A DNA stretch of 64,000 bases from Pseudomonas tohonis (GCF_012767755.2 NZ_AP023189.1:2544001-2608000); one strand, 5' to 3'. Numbered from the stretch's first letter, positions 26,043 through 34,346 are shown. Notes: generated from the letters alone by a model not told the origin. Numbers and translations are program-made.

Positions 26043-26435
26043 GGTCGACTCCTGATGCGGATGCGGCGGAGCCTGGGCGGCGACCGCAAGAGCAGCGGGC
26101 CGTGAGGCGGGAGGTGCTCAAGCGAGCGTAGTTCGCGGCCTGTGGCCTGACAAGCCAGGTTACCGACGGCGCGGGCAGGCTGGCGGCCTTGTCCTAGACT
26201 GCTTGCGTGGGCGCATTCGCGATGAGCGAAGAATTAGGGAACAAGTACGCGCAGCTCCCCGTCCTAATCCGTATCGCCGCCAAACGGGGCGGTGGCACCC
26301 GTTCCGCTTCCGAAGCTGCACCATCGCAGTGCGTCGGAGCTGGAGTCCGAGTGCAACTCATTGATACGTAAAGGGTTGAGTCGCTGGCACGAGGCTTGCG
26401 ACTGCAAGATGGTCGGTGGTGACAAGGAGTCCGGC
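26043..26435. other. Divergent promoter region between the SBP gene and the Anbu operon
   Basis: 393 bp without a gene. It contains the sigma-54 promoter at 26385-26400 for the rightward operon. Upstream, TGCACCATCGCAGTGC near 26321 weakly recalls an NtrC half-site pair but has the wrong spacing. No small ORF with a ribosome site is seen. Confidence 0.6.
26385..26400 (+). promoter_or_regulatory. Sigma-54 (RpoN) promoter for the Anbu operon
   Basis: TGGCACGAGGCTTGCG matches the -24/-12 consensus TGGCACG-N4-TTGCW at every conserved position through TTGC, with GG and GC the correct 10 bp apart. Transcription should start near 26411, giving a 25-base leader that contains AAGGAG before the ATG at 26436. 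Dependence on RpoN implies an enhancer-binding activator not identified here. Confidence 0.78.
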
Positions 26436-27845
26436 ATGGCCCGCACCTTTTTTGACGAGATGTACGACGCGAGTGGCGAATGCCGCCCGCACTACCGGGA
26501 ATTCGCCCGCTGGTTGGCCGATACCCCCGAGGAGCTGCTTGCCCAGAGGCGGCGCGAAGCCGACCTGCTGTTCCACCGGGCGGGCATCACCTTCACCCTC
26601 TATGGGGATGAACAGGGCACCGAGCGCCTGATCCCCTTCGATACCATTCCCCGATCCATCCCCATGAGCGAGTGGCGTGTCGTCGAGCGCGGCTGCATTC
26701 AGCGCGTCAAGGCGCTGAACATGTTCCTCGCCGACCTCTACCACGGCCAGCGCATCATCAAGGCGGGGATCATCCCGGCCGAGCAGGTGCTGGCCAACGA
26801 GGGCTACCAGATCGCCATGCAGGGCCTGGACCTGCATCGCGACATCTACGCCCATATCGCCGGCGTGGACCTGGTGCGCGACGGCGACGGCACCTACTAC
26901 GTGCTCGAGGACAACCTGCGCACCCCCAGCGGCGTCAGCTACATGCTCGAAGACCGCAAGATGATGATGCGCCTGTTCCCCGAGCTGTTCGCGGCGCAGC
27001 GCGTGGCGCCCATCGACCACTACCCGAACCTGCTGCTGGAGACCCTCAAGAGCTCCAGCCCGCTGGACAACCCCAGCGTCGTGGTGCTGACCCCGGGGCG
27101 CTTCAACAGCGCCTACTTCGAGCACGCCTTCCTCGCCCGCGAGATGGGCGTCGAGCTGGTGGAGGGCGCCGACCTGTTCGTCCGCGACGACCGCGTCTAC
27201 ATGCGCACCACCTCCGGCCCGCAGCCGGTGGACGTGATCTACCGTCGCCTCGACGACGCCTTCCTCGACCCGCTGGCCTTCAACCCGGACTCCATGCTCG
27301 GCGTGCCCGGCCTGCTGGCGGCGTACCGTTCCGGCAACGTGGTGCTGGCCAACGCCATCGGCACCGGGGTGGCGGACGACAAGTCGATCTATCCCTACGT
27401 CGGCGACATGATCCGCTTCTACCTCGACGAGGAACCCATCCTCGCCAACGTGCCCACCTGGCAGTGCCGCAAGCCCGAGGAGCTGTCCCACGTGCTGGCC
27501 AACCTGCCGGAGCTGGTGGTGAAGGAAACCCAGGGTTCCGGCGGCTACGGCATGCTGGTCGGCCCGGCCGCCACCAAGGCGGAGATCGAAGCCTTCCGCG
27601 AACGCCTCAAGGCGCGGCCGGAGGCCTACATCGCCCAGCCCACGCTGAGCCTGTCCACCTGCCCGACCTTCGTCGAGAAGGGCATCGCCCCGCGCCACAT
27701 CGACTTGCGCCCGTTCGTCCTCTCCGGCCGTGAAACGCGCCTGGTGCCGGGCGGCCTGACGCGCGTCGCGCTGCGCGAAGGCTCGCTGGTGGTGAACTCG
27801 TCGCAGGGCGGCGGTACCAAAGACACCTGGATCGTGGAGGACTGA
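26436..27845 (+). CDS. Circularly permuted ATP-grasp protein (Anbu-cluster ligase)
   Basis: A 469-residue protein of the circularly permuted ATP-grasp type 2 family (older DUF404/DUF407). Visible blocks are FFDEMYDASGECRPHYREFA at the N-terminus, VLEDNLRTPSGVSYMLEDR near 155, DVIYRRLDDAFLDPL near 270, and VVKETQGSGGYGMLVGP near 365, a nucleotide-binding loop. The family is predicted to form peptide or amide bonds, and typically travels with alpha-E, transglutaminase and Anbu genes as here. It is the first gene behind a sigma-54 promoter. ATG at 26436 follows AAGGAG. Confidence 0.93.
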   Translation: MARTFFDEMYDASGECRPHYREFARWLADTPEELLAQRRREADLLFHRAGITFTLYGDEQGTERLIPFDTIPRSIPMSEWRVVERGCIQRVKALNMFLADLYHGQRIIKAGIIPAEQVLANEGYQIAMQGLDLHRDIYAHIAGVDLVRDGDGTYYVLEDNLRTPSGVSYMLEDRKMMMRLFPELFAAQRVAPIDHYPNLLLETLKSSSPLDNPSVVVLTPGRFNSAYFEHAFLAREMGVELVEGADLFVRDDRVYMRTTSGPQPVDVIYRRLDDAFLDPLAFNPDSMLGVPGLLAAYRSGNVVLANAIGTGVADDKSIYPYVGDMIRFYLDEEPILANVPTWQCRKPEELSHVLANLPELVVKETQGSGGYGMLVGPAATKAEIEAFRERLKARPEAYIAQPTLSLSTCPTFVEKGIAPRHIDLRPFVLSGRETRLVPGGLTRVALREGSLVVNSSQGGGTKDTWIVED

Positions 27846-27847
27846 TC

Positions 27848-28798
27848 GTGCTGAGCCGTACTGCCTCCGATCTGTACTGGATGTCGCGCTACCTGGAGCG
27901 CGCCGAGAACCTCGCGCGCATGCTCGATGTGAGCTACTCGCTGTCGCTGATGCCCCAGGACGGCCGTGGCGATGGCCTGGAAGAGCTCGCCATGCCGCTG
28001 CTGATCACCGGCACCCTGGACGCCTACCTGACCCGCCACGGCCAGCTGCACGCCGAGCGTATGCTGCACTTCTTCGCCCTCGATGCGGAGAACCCGGCGA
28101 GCATCTACAGCTGCCTGGGCGCCGCCCGTACCAACGCCCACGCCGTGCGCGGCCGCATCACCGCCGACATGTGGGAAAACATCAACGCCACCTGGCTGGA
28201 GATGCGCGGCATCGCCGGCGAGGGCCTGGGGCGCTACGGGATCAAGCGCTTCTGCGAGTGGGTCAAGGAGCGCTCGCACCTGTTCCGCGGCGCCACCTTC
28301 GGCACCATCATGCGTCACGACCCCTACCGCTTCATCCGTCTCGGAACCTTCATAGAACGGGCGGACAATACGTTGCGCCTGCTCGATGCACGCTACGAGA
28401 TGCTCGGCGAGGAGGCGGAGGAGGTCAGCGATACGTCCGCACGTGGCTACTACCAGTGGAGCGCCTTGCTCCGCGCGCTGTCGTCCTTCGAGGCCTACAC
28501 CGAGGTGTTCCGGGGTTCGCCCGGCGCACGCCAGGTGTCCGAGCTCCTGCTGCTGCGCCCCGACGTGCCGCGCTCCCTGCGCGCCTGCATGGAGGAGCTC
28601 AACCTGATCCTTTCCAGCCTGCCCGGCGAGAACGGCCGGCCGGCCCAGCGCCTGGCCGCCGAGCTGGACGCACGCCTGCGCTACACGAGCATCGACGAGA
28701 TCCTCGGTGAGGGCCTGCACGGCTGGCTCACCGACTTCATCCTGCTGGTTCGCCAATTGGCCAGAGCGATCCACAGCTCTTATCTGGAGGCCGTATGA
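27848..28798 (+). CDS. Alpha-E domain protein
   Basis: A 316-residue all-helical protein (older DUF403). It begins with LSRTASDLYWMSRYLERAENLARML, the invariant family opening, and contains FIRLGTFIERADNTLRLLDARY near 165, where repeated R/E/D residues suggest a binding surface. GTG at 27848 starts three bases after the ATP-grasp stop; its own stop overlaps the transglutaminase ATG. Its role is unknown; genomic association suggests a partner of the ATP-grasp enzyme. Confidence 0.93.
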   Translation: MLSRTASDLYWMSRYLERAENLARMLDVSYSLSLMPQDGRGDGLEELAMPLLITGTLDAYLTRHGQLHAERMLHFFALDAENPASIYSCLGAARTNAHAVRGRITADMWENINATWLEMRGIAGEGLGRYGIKRFCEWVKERSHLFRGATFGTIMRHDPYRFIRLGTFIERADNTLRLLDARYEMLGEEAEEVSDTSARGYYQWSALLRALSSFEAYTEVFRGSPGARQVSELLLLRPDVPRSLRACMEELNLILSSLPGENGRPAQRLAAELDARLRYTSIDEILGEGLHGWLTDFILLVRQLARAIHSSYLEAV

Positions 28799-29598
28799 AA
28801 CTGTCCATCCGCCACGAAACCACCTATCGCTACGACGACCAGGTTCGCGCGAGCATCCAGTACCTGCGCCTGACGCCCCACGACAGCGAGCGCCAGCACA
28901 TCCTCAGCTGGCAGCTCGACCTGCCGCGCCCGGTACGCGCGCAGATCGACCCCTACGGCAACATCCTCCACGTGCTGACCCTGGACGAACCCCACGAGGC
29001 CATCGTCATCGGCGCCCGTGGCCAGGTGGAGATCGACGAGCACAGCGAGGCCGAGCACGACAAGCTCTCGGCGCTGCCATTCCTGCGCTCCACCCGCCTG
29101 ACCACGGCGGACGAGGCGTTGCGTGCCTTCGCCCATGCCCACTGCAAGCCCCGGCCCGAGCGCAGCGGCCTGATCACCCTGATGGACGCGCTGCACGAGC
29201 ACATCGACTACCAGACCGGCGTCACCGCCGTGGACAGCACCGCCGCCGAGGCCTTCGCCGGCCGTGCGGGGGTCTGCCAGGACCATACCCACGCCTTCCT
29301 CGCCTGCGCCCGCACCCTCGGCGTGCCGGCGCGCTTCGTCTCCGGCTACCTGTACAAGGAGAACAACGCCCACCTGGTCAGCCACGCCTGGGCGGAAGCC
29401 TGGCTGGGCGATGCCTGGTACAGCTTCGACGTCACCAACCGCCTGTCCCGCCCGGAGCGCCACCTCAAGCTCGCCGTCGGCCTGGACTACCTGGACGCCT
29501 GCCCGGTCCGCGGCATGCGCCGTGGCGGCGGCGAGCAGATGCACGCGCGCGTCGACATCGACGTGCCGCCGCTGCTGATGGTCCAGGAGCAGCAGTAA
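28795..29598 (+). CDS. Transglutaminase-like cysteine peptidase family protein
   Basis: A 267-residue protein with an N-terminal beta domain (SIRHETTYRYDDQVRASIQYLRLTP) and a transglutaminase core. The triad is readable: Cys161 in GRAGVCQDHTHAFLACAR, His in AHLVSHAWAEAWL near 200, and Asp in WYSFDVTNR near 215. It could cleave or make isopeptide or amide bonds. Overlaps the alpha-E stop (ATGA). Third gene of the Anbu operon. Confidence 0.94.
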   Translation: MKLSIRHETTYRYDDQVRASIQYLRLTPHDSERQHILSWQLDLPRPVRAQIDPYGNILHVLTLDEPHEAIVIGARGQVEIDEHSEAEHDKLSALPFLRSTRLTTADEALRAFAHAHCKPRPERSGLITLMDALHEHIDYQTGVTAVDSTAAEAFAGRAGVCQDHTHAFLACARTLGVPARFVSGYLYKENNAHLVSHAWAEAWLGDAWYSFDVTNRLSRPERHLKLAVGLDYLDACPVRGMRRGGGEQMHARVDIDVPPLLMVQEQQ

Positions 29599-29621
29599 CA
29601 CGCGTCACAGGACTTCTCGCT

Positions 29622-29679
29622 GCATCACCGGTCATTCGACTGCCCGCCTGCCATCCCGGCAGGCACGGGCCGGTGATGC
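29622..29679. repeat. Long hairpin between transglutaminase and Anbu genes
   Basis: GCATCACCGG (29622-29631) pairs with CCGGTGATGC (29670-29679), and an inner GCCTGCC/GGCAGGC stem (29646-29664) completes a two-part hairpin of about 58 nt. No T-run follows, so it is unlikely to terminate; it may set separate mRNA levels for the peptidase gene. Confidence 0.65.
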
Positions 29680-29731
29680 CGAAGCGCAAGGCGCGGGGGA
29701 GGCGGGGGGCACATAAAAACGGGAGAGAACC

Positions 29732-30463
29732 ATGACCTACTGCGTCGCCATGCACCTTGCCGATGGCCTGGTGTTCGTTTCCGATTCGCGCACCAACGCG
29801 GGCATCGACCACATTGCCACCTTCCGCAAGCTCTTCACCTTCGGCACGCCGGGCGAACGCCTGATCGTGCTGCAGACGGCGGGCAACCTGGCCACCTCGC
29901 AGTCGGTGGTCAACCTGCTCAAGCAGCGCCTGGGCAGCACCCTGGTGAACCTCGACAGCGTGCCCACGCTCTACGACGCCACCGCCCTGGTCGCCGAGAC
30001 CATCCGCGAGGTGGTGGCCCGCGACGGCGCGCCGCTGGCGGGCAACACCGACCTGACCTGCTCCTTCCTCGTCGGCGGCCAGATCGCCGGCCAGCCGCCC
30101 GCGCTCTACAGCATCTACCCGCAGGGCAACTTCATCCAGGCCACCGAGGACACGCCCTTCCTGCAACTGGGGGAGAGCAAGTACGGCAAGCCGATCCTCG
30201 ACCGCAACCTCAAGCACGACACCAGCCTGGAGGAGGCGCTGCGGTGCGCGCTGGTCTCCTTCGACTCCACCATCCGCAGTAACCTCTCGGTCGGCATGCC
30301 GCTGGACCTGCTGGTCTACCACACCGACAGCCTGATCCTCCCCGCCGGCTACCGCGTCACCGAGGACGACGAGTACTACGAAGGCGTCCGCCGCCAGTGG
30401 GCCGCCGGGCTGCACGAGGTGCTGGAGAAACTGCCGGCGCCACCGGCGGAATACAACGTCTGA
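29732..30463 (+). CDS. Anbu, proteasome-type N-terminal-nucleophile peptidase
   Basis: A 243-residue proteasome-like peptidase, of the family named Anbu (ancestral beta subunit) or bacterial proteasome homologue. Thr2 directly after Met is the expected nucleophile; Asp18 in VFVSDSRTNAGIDH and Lys33 in ATFRKLFTF match the proteasome Asp17/Lys33 set. The fold continues with LVGGQIAGQPPALYSIYPQG and YGKPILDRN. Known Anbu proteins assemble into open helical rings; the substrate is not known. It closes the four-gene operon and has its own GGGAGAG ribosome site after a long hairpin. Confidence 0.95.
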   Translation: MTYCVAMHLADGLVFVSDSRTNAGIDHIATFRKLFTFGTPGERLIVLQTAGNLATSQSVVNLLKQRLGSTLVNLDSVPTLYDATALVAETIREVVARDGAPLAGNTDLTCSFLVGGQIAGQPPALYSIYPQGNFIQATEDTPFLQLGESKYGKPILDRNLKHDTSLEEALRCALVSFDSTIRSNLSVGMPLDLLVYHTDSLILPAGYRVTEDDEYYEGVRRQWAAGLHEVLEKLPAPPAEYNV

Positions 30464-30479
30464 GGTTGGACTCGCAGGC

Positions 30480-30700
30480 GGCACGAAAGAGCGGGCGAAT
30501 GAATTCGCCCCTACAGGCTGTGGGCGCCTGTAGGTTGAACCGGAATTGTGGGAGCGGCTTCAGCCGCGAAATGGGCGGGCACGGTGCCGGCTTCATCGCG
30601 AATGAATTCGCTCCCACGTGGGAGGCGGCGCCAGCATCTTTTTCCGCGAACAACGATGCCGTAGGGCGGGTGAAACCCGCGTCCCTGAGCGCTAGGTCAA
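30480..30700. repeat. REP-element cluster between convergent operons
   Basis: GCGAATGAATTCGC cores lie at 30495-30508 and 30598-30611, with GGGAGCGGCTTCAGCCGCG between them and GGGCGGGTGAAACCCGC near 30664. The set matches those at 14.8 and 24.4-24.9 kb. There is no gene between the Anbu stop and the DUF7660-like stop at 30706. Confidence 0.8.
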
Positions 30701-30705
30701 AGGCG

Positions 30706-30972
30706 TTACTCGTAAAGGCTGCCGCATAGCAGGAAGGTAGCGGCGCAGCGCCAGGGGTTGGCGCCCGCCAGACCCTGGCGGGCACCGAAGTCACTGTCAT
30801 CGGCCCAGGCCAGCGCGCCGTCGAGGAAGTCCTCGATGGTGTCGTGGGCCCACTGCCCGGTCGCGGGGGCGGCGACGGCGCGCAGGCGGTCTTCGCGCAG
30901 GGCGCGGACGAAGGCGAGGAAGCTGGCCGCGTCCTCGACTTCGGCCAACCGTGCGGCGAGTACGTCGCTCAC
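30706..30972 (-). CDS. DUF7660-like small protein
   Basis: An 88-residue acidic protein. The pattern FLAFVRALREDR ... HDTIEDFLDGALAWADDS ... GANPWRCAATFLLCGSLYE matches what I recall of DUF7660, a family without known function that often sits near toxin-immunity or large helical-repeat genes. Its ATG overlaps the stop of the 940-residue gene upstream (ATGA), so it is the third gene of a coupled operon. An immunity-like or accessory role is possible but unproven. Confidence 0.7.
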   Translation of the reverse strand: MSDVLAARLAEVEDAASFLAFVRALREDRLRAVAAPATGQWAHDTIEDFLDGALAWADDSDFGARQGLAGANPWRCAATFLLCGSLYE

Positions 30973-33791
30973 GCCGGCACCTCGCTGCGGCGGATCTGTT
31001 CGAGGATGCTGGGGTCGTCGATCGCCCCGTCGTCCAGCAGCAGGAACAGCTTGCTGATGATCTCGCTGGTGCGCGCGTCGCTGTCGGCGAAGGGCAGGTA
31101 GAGGTCATCCGCCGGCTTGCCGGCCGGGACGATGCACAGGTAGTTGCCCGGCTCGATATGGATGACGCCGCTGCCCAGGTGCAGCCGGTAGCGCGCGCGG
31201 CTGCCGGTGATGTGCGCGTGGTGGCCCTCGCAGCGCACATTGGCCAGCCCCAGGTTGCCCACCAGGGCCTGCACCAGTTCGGCGCGGCGCTGGATGACCT
31301 CGGCGCTGCCGGCGTGGGTGCCGGTCTCGCCGGTGAAGGCCACGGAGACGATCAGGTCGGCGTCGCGCAGGGTCTCGGAGAACACCAGCGGCGGGACCTC
31401 TTCCAGGGGCAGGGGCGCGCGGTCGCGGACGAATTCGATGGCCTGCAGGGTGATGGTCTCGGTCAGCGCCAGGTAGCGCTGCGCATCGGGGAAGTCGACG
31501 AAGGCATACAGGCCCTGGCCCCAGTTGCGGAACACCTCTTCGCCGTCGTGGGTGGTCCAGCCCCGGGCCCGCAGCAGGCGGGCTGCCACGGCGCTGCGCA
31601 GCACGTGGCCGGCAAAGCGCATGGATTTCAGGCCGTTCTCCCGTTCGGCCGGGGTCAGCAGGTACAGCTCGCGGAACACCTGCTTGAATGGCTGCACCCG
31701 GCGTTGGGCCACCAGGGCCTGCTGCCAGGCGGAGAGCGCACCGGCCTCGTACAGGTGCAGCGGGTGGGCGATCAGCAGCGGACCTTCGATGGGGCGTGCC
31801 GGTCCGGTTAGCGGGCGCAGGGCGAAGGCGTCGCCGTCCAGCCAGCCCAGCAGGCCGTCGCCATCGCGCAGCACCAGGTGGTCCAGCAGCAGGCGCGCTG
31901 CCGGCATGCGCAGCAGCTGGCGCAGTTGCGCCGGCTCCAGGGCCTCGCCCCGGGCCATCATGGCTTCCAGGGTCAAGCGGAAGCGGCGGATCTGGTCCTT
32001 CATGCGGCCCTGCAGGGTTTTCAGCTCCGCATGGCCGTCGTGCTTGCGCAGGGCGGCGGGGACTGACTTCAGGCGCTTGCCGCCCTTGCTGGCGACCATG
32101 ACCGGGTTGAGCCCCTGCAATTCCAGCCACAGGTCGTAGCCGTCCAGGTGCAGGCGGTCCGGGGTCTGTTCGGCGATCTCCGCTTCCATCGCCCATTCCA
32201 GCCGCGTGGCGTCGCCGTAGCCGGCGGTGCGGGCGAGGTTCTCCAGCCCGGCCTGGATGGCCGCCTGGGAGTTGGCCTGGCGTTCGGCACCGTAGCGCTC
32301 GACTTCGCGGTGGTAGCGCTTGAGGGCCAGGTAGCGCTCGCGGGTTTCGTCCGCGCCGCGGGTGGGCAGCAGGCCGTAGGCGCGCAGGGCGGCCTGGGCG
32401 TGGCGCTGCAGCTTCTTCTCCAGGGCCTTGCGCTCCAGGCCACGGAAGGCGTCCAGCAGCAGGCGGGTGTTGGGAAAGGCCCAGGGGGTGCCTTCCAGCG
32501 CGGCGAGGTAGTCGGCCAGGTGCCCGGCGTCGGCCTGGTCCAGGGCGGCTTGCAGGGCGTCGCGGTCCACCACGCCCAGCTCCGGGTCGTCGCTGCTTTG
32601 CAGGTCTTCCACCTGTCGCCCGCTGTGGTCGGTGGCCAGCGCCAGGTCGAGGTACAGGCGCTGCAGGGGCTTCAGGTCGCCCCAGCCGAGGGCGTCCAGC
32701 ACCGCTTCGCTGGCCGCGCCGCTGAAGGGCAGGGCGGTGAGCAGGCTGGCGCGGGGGAAGCCGGCGAGCTGTTCGGCCAGTGCGGCCTCTTCGTCCTTTT
32801 CCAGGTGGCCGATGTCGAGCAGGGCGGTCAGTGCCCGGCCCTGATGGTTTTCGTAGTGCCTTTCGAGGGCCTCCGGCTCCAGGCCGAGGCGCGCTACCTC
32901 GCGCACACCGGCCAGCAGCCAGTGTGCAGTGGAGGTTCCGGGCTCATCGATCAGGCTTCGCAACAGCGTGGCGCTGTCCGGCAGTTGGGTCAGCGCGTGA
33001 TCGACGAACTCGGCGTTGAGCGCGTCGAGCCGTTGCTCGCCCGTGCTGTCGCCTTGGACGAGGGGCGGCAGCGTGCACAGGCTCTCGGCCCAGGTACGCA
33101 CCGCTCGCTCGTGCAGGGTCGCCTCCAGGCGGCCGGCCTCGGCCAGGCCCACGGCGAAGCGCCGGATGGCCTCCGTCGCCTTGCCTTGGTAGACCTCGGC
33201 AAGACGCGGGTAGTAAGCGTTCGAGGCGGGGTTGGGGCGGTCCCATTCGCCCCCGAGCAGCCACTGGGCCAGGTCCAGCCAGGCTTCGTCGACAGGGTGC
33301 CCGGCCAGCAGCGCCAGGCACTCCGCCAGGCCGGGCGTGGCCCAGGCCCCAGAGGGATAGCCCCAGTGGTTGTCGGCCTTGTAGCCGGGTTGCAGGGCGT
33401 GGTCGCTGTCCTCGAAGGCGTGGACCAGCATGTGCCGCACGCGCCGCTCCAGTGCCTGGAAGCCATAGGGGCTGGGGTAGGCCTCGACACCGGCCTGGCT
33501 GACGATCTGCAGCAGGCGCTGGCGAATGTAGGCATGGTCGGTCTCGTCATGGCGCAGGCTGCGCGGGAAGACCAGGGCGTCCACCAGGGCTTGCTGGCCC
33601 TCGGGGCCGGCTTCGGCGAGGAAGGCGTCGGCCAGGGCGAGGCCGTCCACCTCGTCCCAGAACGGATGCTGGTAGCCGTCTTCGGCCAGCAGGGCGTCGC
33701 GTTCGGGCAGGGCATCCAGTTGGCGGTCGAGGAAGGCTTCGAGCAGGTCGATGCGGGCCTGCTGCCGGGTGTCGGCTTGGTAATGCTGCAT
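30969..33791 (-). CDS. DUF4132/DUF5724-type large protein
   Basis: A 940-residue mostly helical, soluble protein. The N-terminal two thirds look like helical repeats (DUF5724-like), about 500-720 holds the DUF4132 core (LHLDGYDLWLELQGLNPVM near 555 and KSVPAALRK), and the last 110 residues end with HLGSGVIHIEPGNYLCIVP and LYLPFADSDARTSEIISKLFLL, which I match to DUF7737. Family members have been labelled MolR-like, without solid evidence of a molybdate role. It starts 21 bp after the Gly-Gly protein and is coupled to the DUF7660-like gene. No enzymatic motif is recognised. Confidence 0.82.
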   Translation of the reverse strand: MQHYQADTRQQARIDLLEAFLDRQLDALPERDALLAEDGYQHPFWDEVDGLALADAFLAEAGPEGQQALVDALVFPRSLRHDETDHAYIRQRLLQIVSQAGVEAYPSPYGFQALERRVRHMLVHAFEDSDHALQPGYKADNHWGYPSGAWATPGLAECLALLAGHPVDEAWLDLAQWLLGGEWDRPNPASNAYYPRLAEVYQGKATEAIRRFAVGLAEAGRLEATLHERAVRTWAESLCTLPPLVQGDSTGEQRLDALNAEFVDHALTQLPDSATLLRSLIDEPGTSTAHWLLAGVREVARLGLEPEALERHYENHQGRALTALLDIGHLEKDEEAALAEQLAGFPRASLLTALPFSGAASEAVLDALGWGDLKPLQRLYLDLALATDHSGRQVEDLQSSDDPELGVVDRDALQAALDQADAGHLADYLAALEGTPWAFPNTRLLLDAFRGLERKALEKKLQRHAQAALRAYGLLPTRGADETRERYLALKRYHREVERYGAERQANSQAAIQAGLENLARTAGYGDATRLEWAMEAEIAEQTPDRLHLDGYDLWLELQGLNPVMVASKGGKRLKSVPAALRKHDGHAELKTLQGRMKDQIRRFRLTLEAMMARGEALEPAQLRQLLRMPAARLLLDHLVLRDGDGLLGWLDGDAFALRPLTGPARPIEGPLLIAHPLHLYEAGALSAWQQALVAQRRVQPFKQVFRELYLLTPAERENGLKSMRFAGHVLRSAVAARLLRARGWTTHDGEEVFRNWGQGLYAFVDFPDAQRYLALTETITLQAIEFVRDRAPLPLEEVPPLVFSETLRDADLIVSVAFTGETGTHAGSAEVIQRRAELVQALVGNLGLANVRCEGHHAHITGSRARYRLHLGSGVIHIEPGNYLCIVPAGKPADDLYLPFADSDARTSEIISKLFLLLDDGAIDDPSILEQIRRSEVPA

Positions 33792-33812
33792 GGGGAGTCC
33801 GTTCGTAAGGGC

Positions 33813-34256
33813 TTAGCCGCCCACCAGGGGGACCAGGCGCAGGAAGGTGAGCCGGGCCTGGGCGGGCAGGTCGAGGGAATGGTCGAGGTCGTTGAGCATC
33901 TGGCCGTCGAGGAGGATGCGGTAGCGGCGCTGGCGGAAACCCTCCAGGGCGCGCCGCACTTCGGCTTCGGCGTCGATCCGGAGGGCGTCGGGGCGCTCGG
34001 CGTGCGGCTTGATGGCGCCCCGGGCGGCCTGGCGGCGGATCTCATCGTCGCTGAGGTAGTCGGAGGGGCCGCTGGCCTGAAGGCGATCCAGCCAGCCGGC
34101 GACCGTCCGTTCGGCCACCTGGTGCAGCACCACCCGGCGGATCAGCTCGCCCAGGCTGAGCCGGGAGTCGTCCAGGTGCAGGTTGAGGTCGGGGGTGAGG
34201 GCCTCGTTGCGGGCCCCGCGCAGGACCAGGCTTTCGACGTGGAGCTCGGTGCTCAT
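33813..34256 (-). CDS. Small protein with MoaD/ThiS-like region and C-terminal Gly-Gly
   Basis: A 147-residue protein of no named family. It opens with a predicted beta hairpin (ELHVESLVLRG, LNLHLDDSRLS) and helix (LGELIRRVVLHQVAERT), then a charged helical insert (about 52-105), then RYRILLDGQMLNDLDHSLDL and the tail LTFLRLVPLVGG directly before the stop. The tail resembles the VxxxPPxxGG ending of MoaD and ThiS, and the strand order fits a beta-grasp fold. The layout suggests a ubiquitin-like carrier or modifier, by inference only; no E1-like gene is nearby. It is the first gene of the operon with the 940-residue protein. Confidence 0.75.
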   Translation of the reverse strand: MSTELHVESLVLRGARNEALTPDLNLHLDDSRLSLGELIRRVVLHQVAERTVAGWLDRLQASGPSDYLSDDEIRRQAARGAIKPHAERPDALRIDAEAEVRRALEGFRQRRYRILLDGQMLNDLDHSLDLPAQARLTFLRLVPLVGG

Positions 34257-34346
34257 GCTGGCCCTCCCGGCCGGCGGTTCAGGTGGGTGAGCGTAGCGCC
34301 GGTCCGGGCGCCGGAAAAGTCCATCCGCGCCCGTCCGTGAGGGACA

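Noticed and set aside
26310..26340. Possible NtrC enhancer upstream of the sigma-54 promoter
   Set aside because: TGCACCATCGCAGTGC has the wrong spacing and only one good half-site for GCACYA-N5-TGGTGC.
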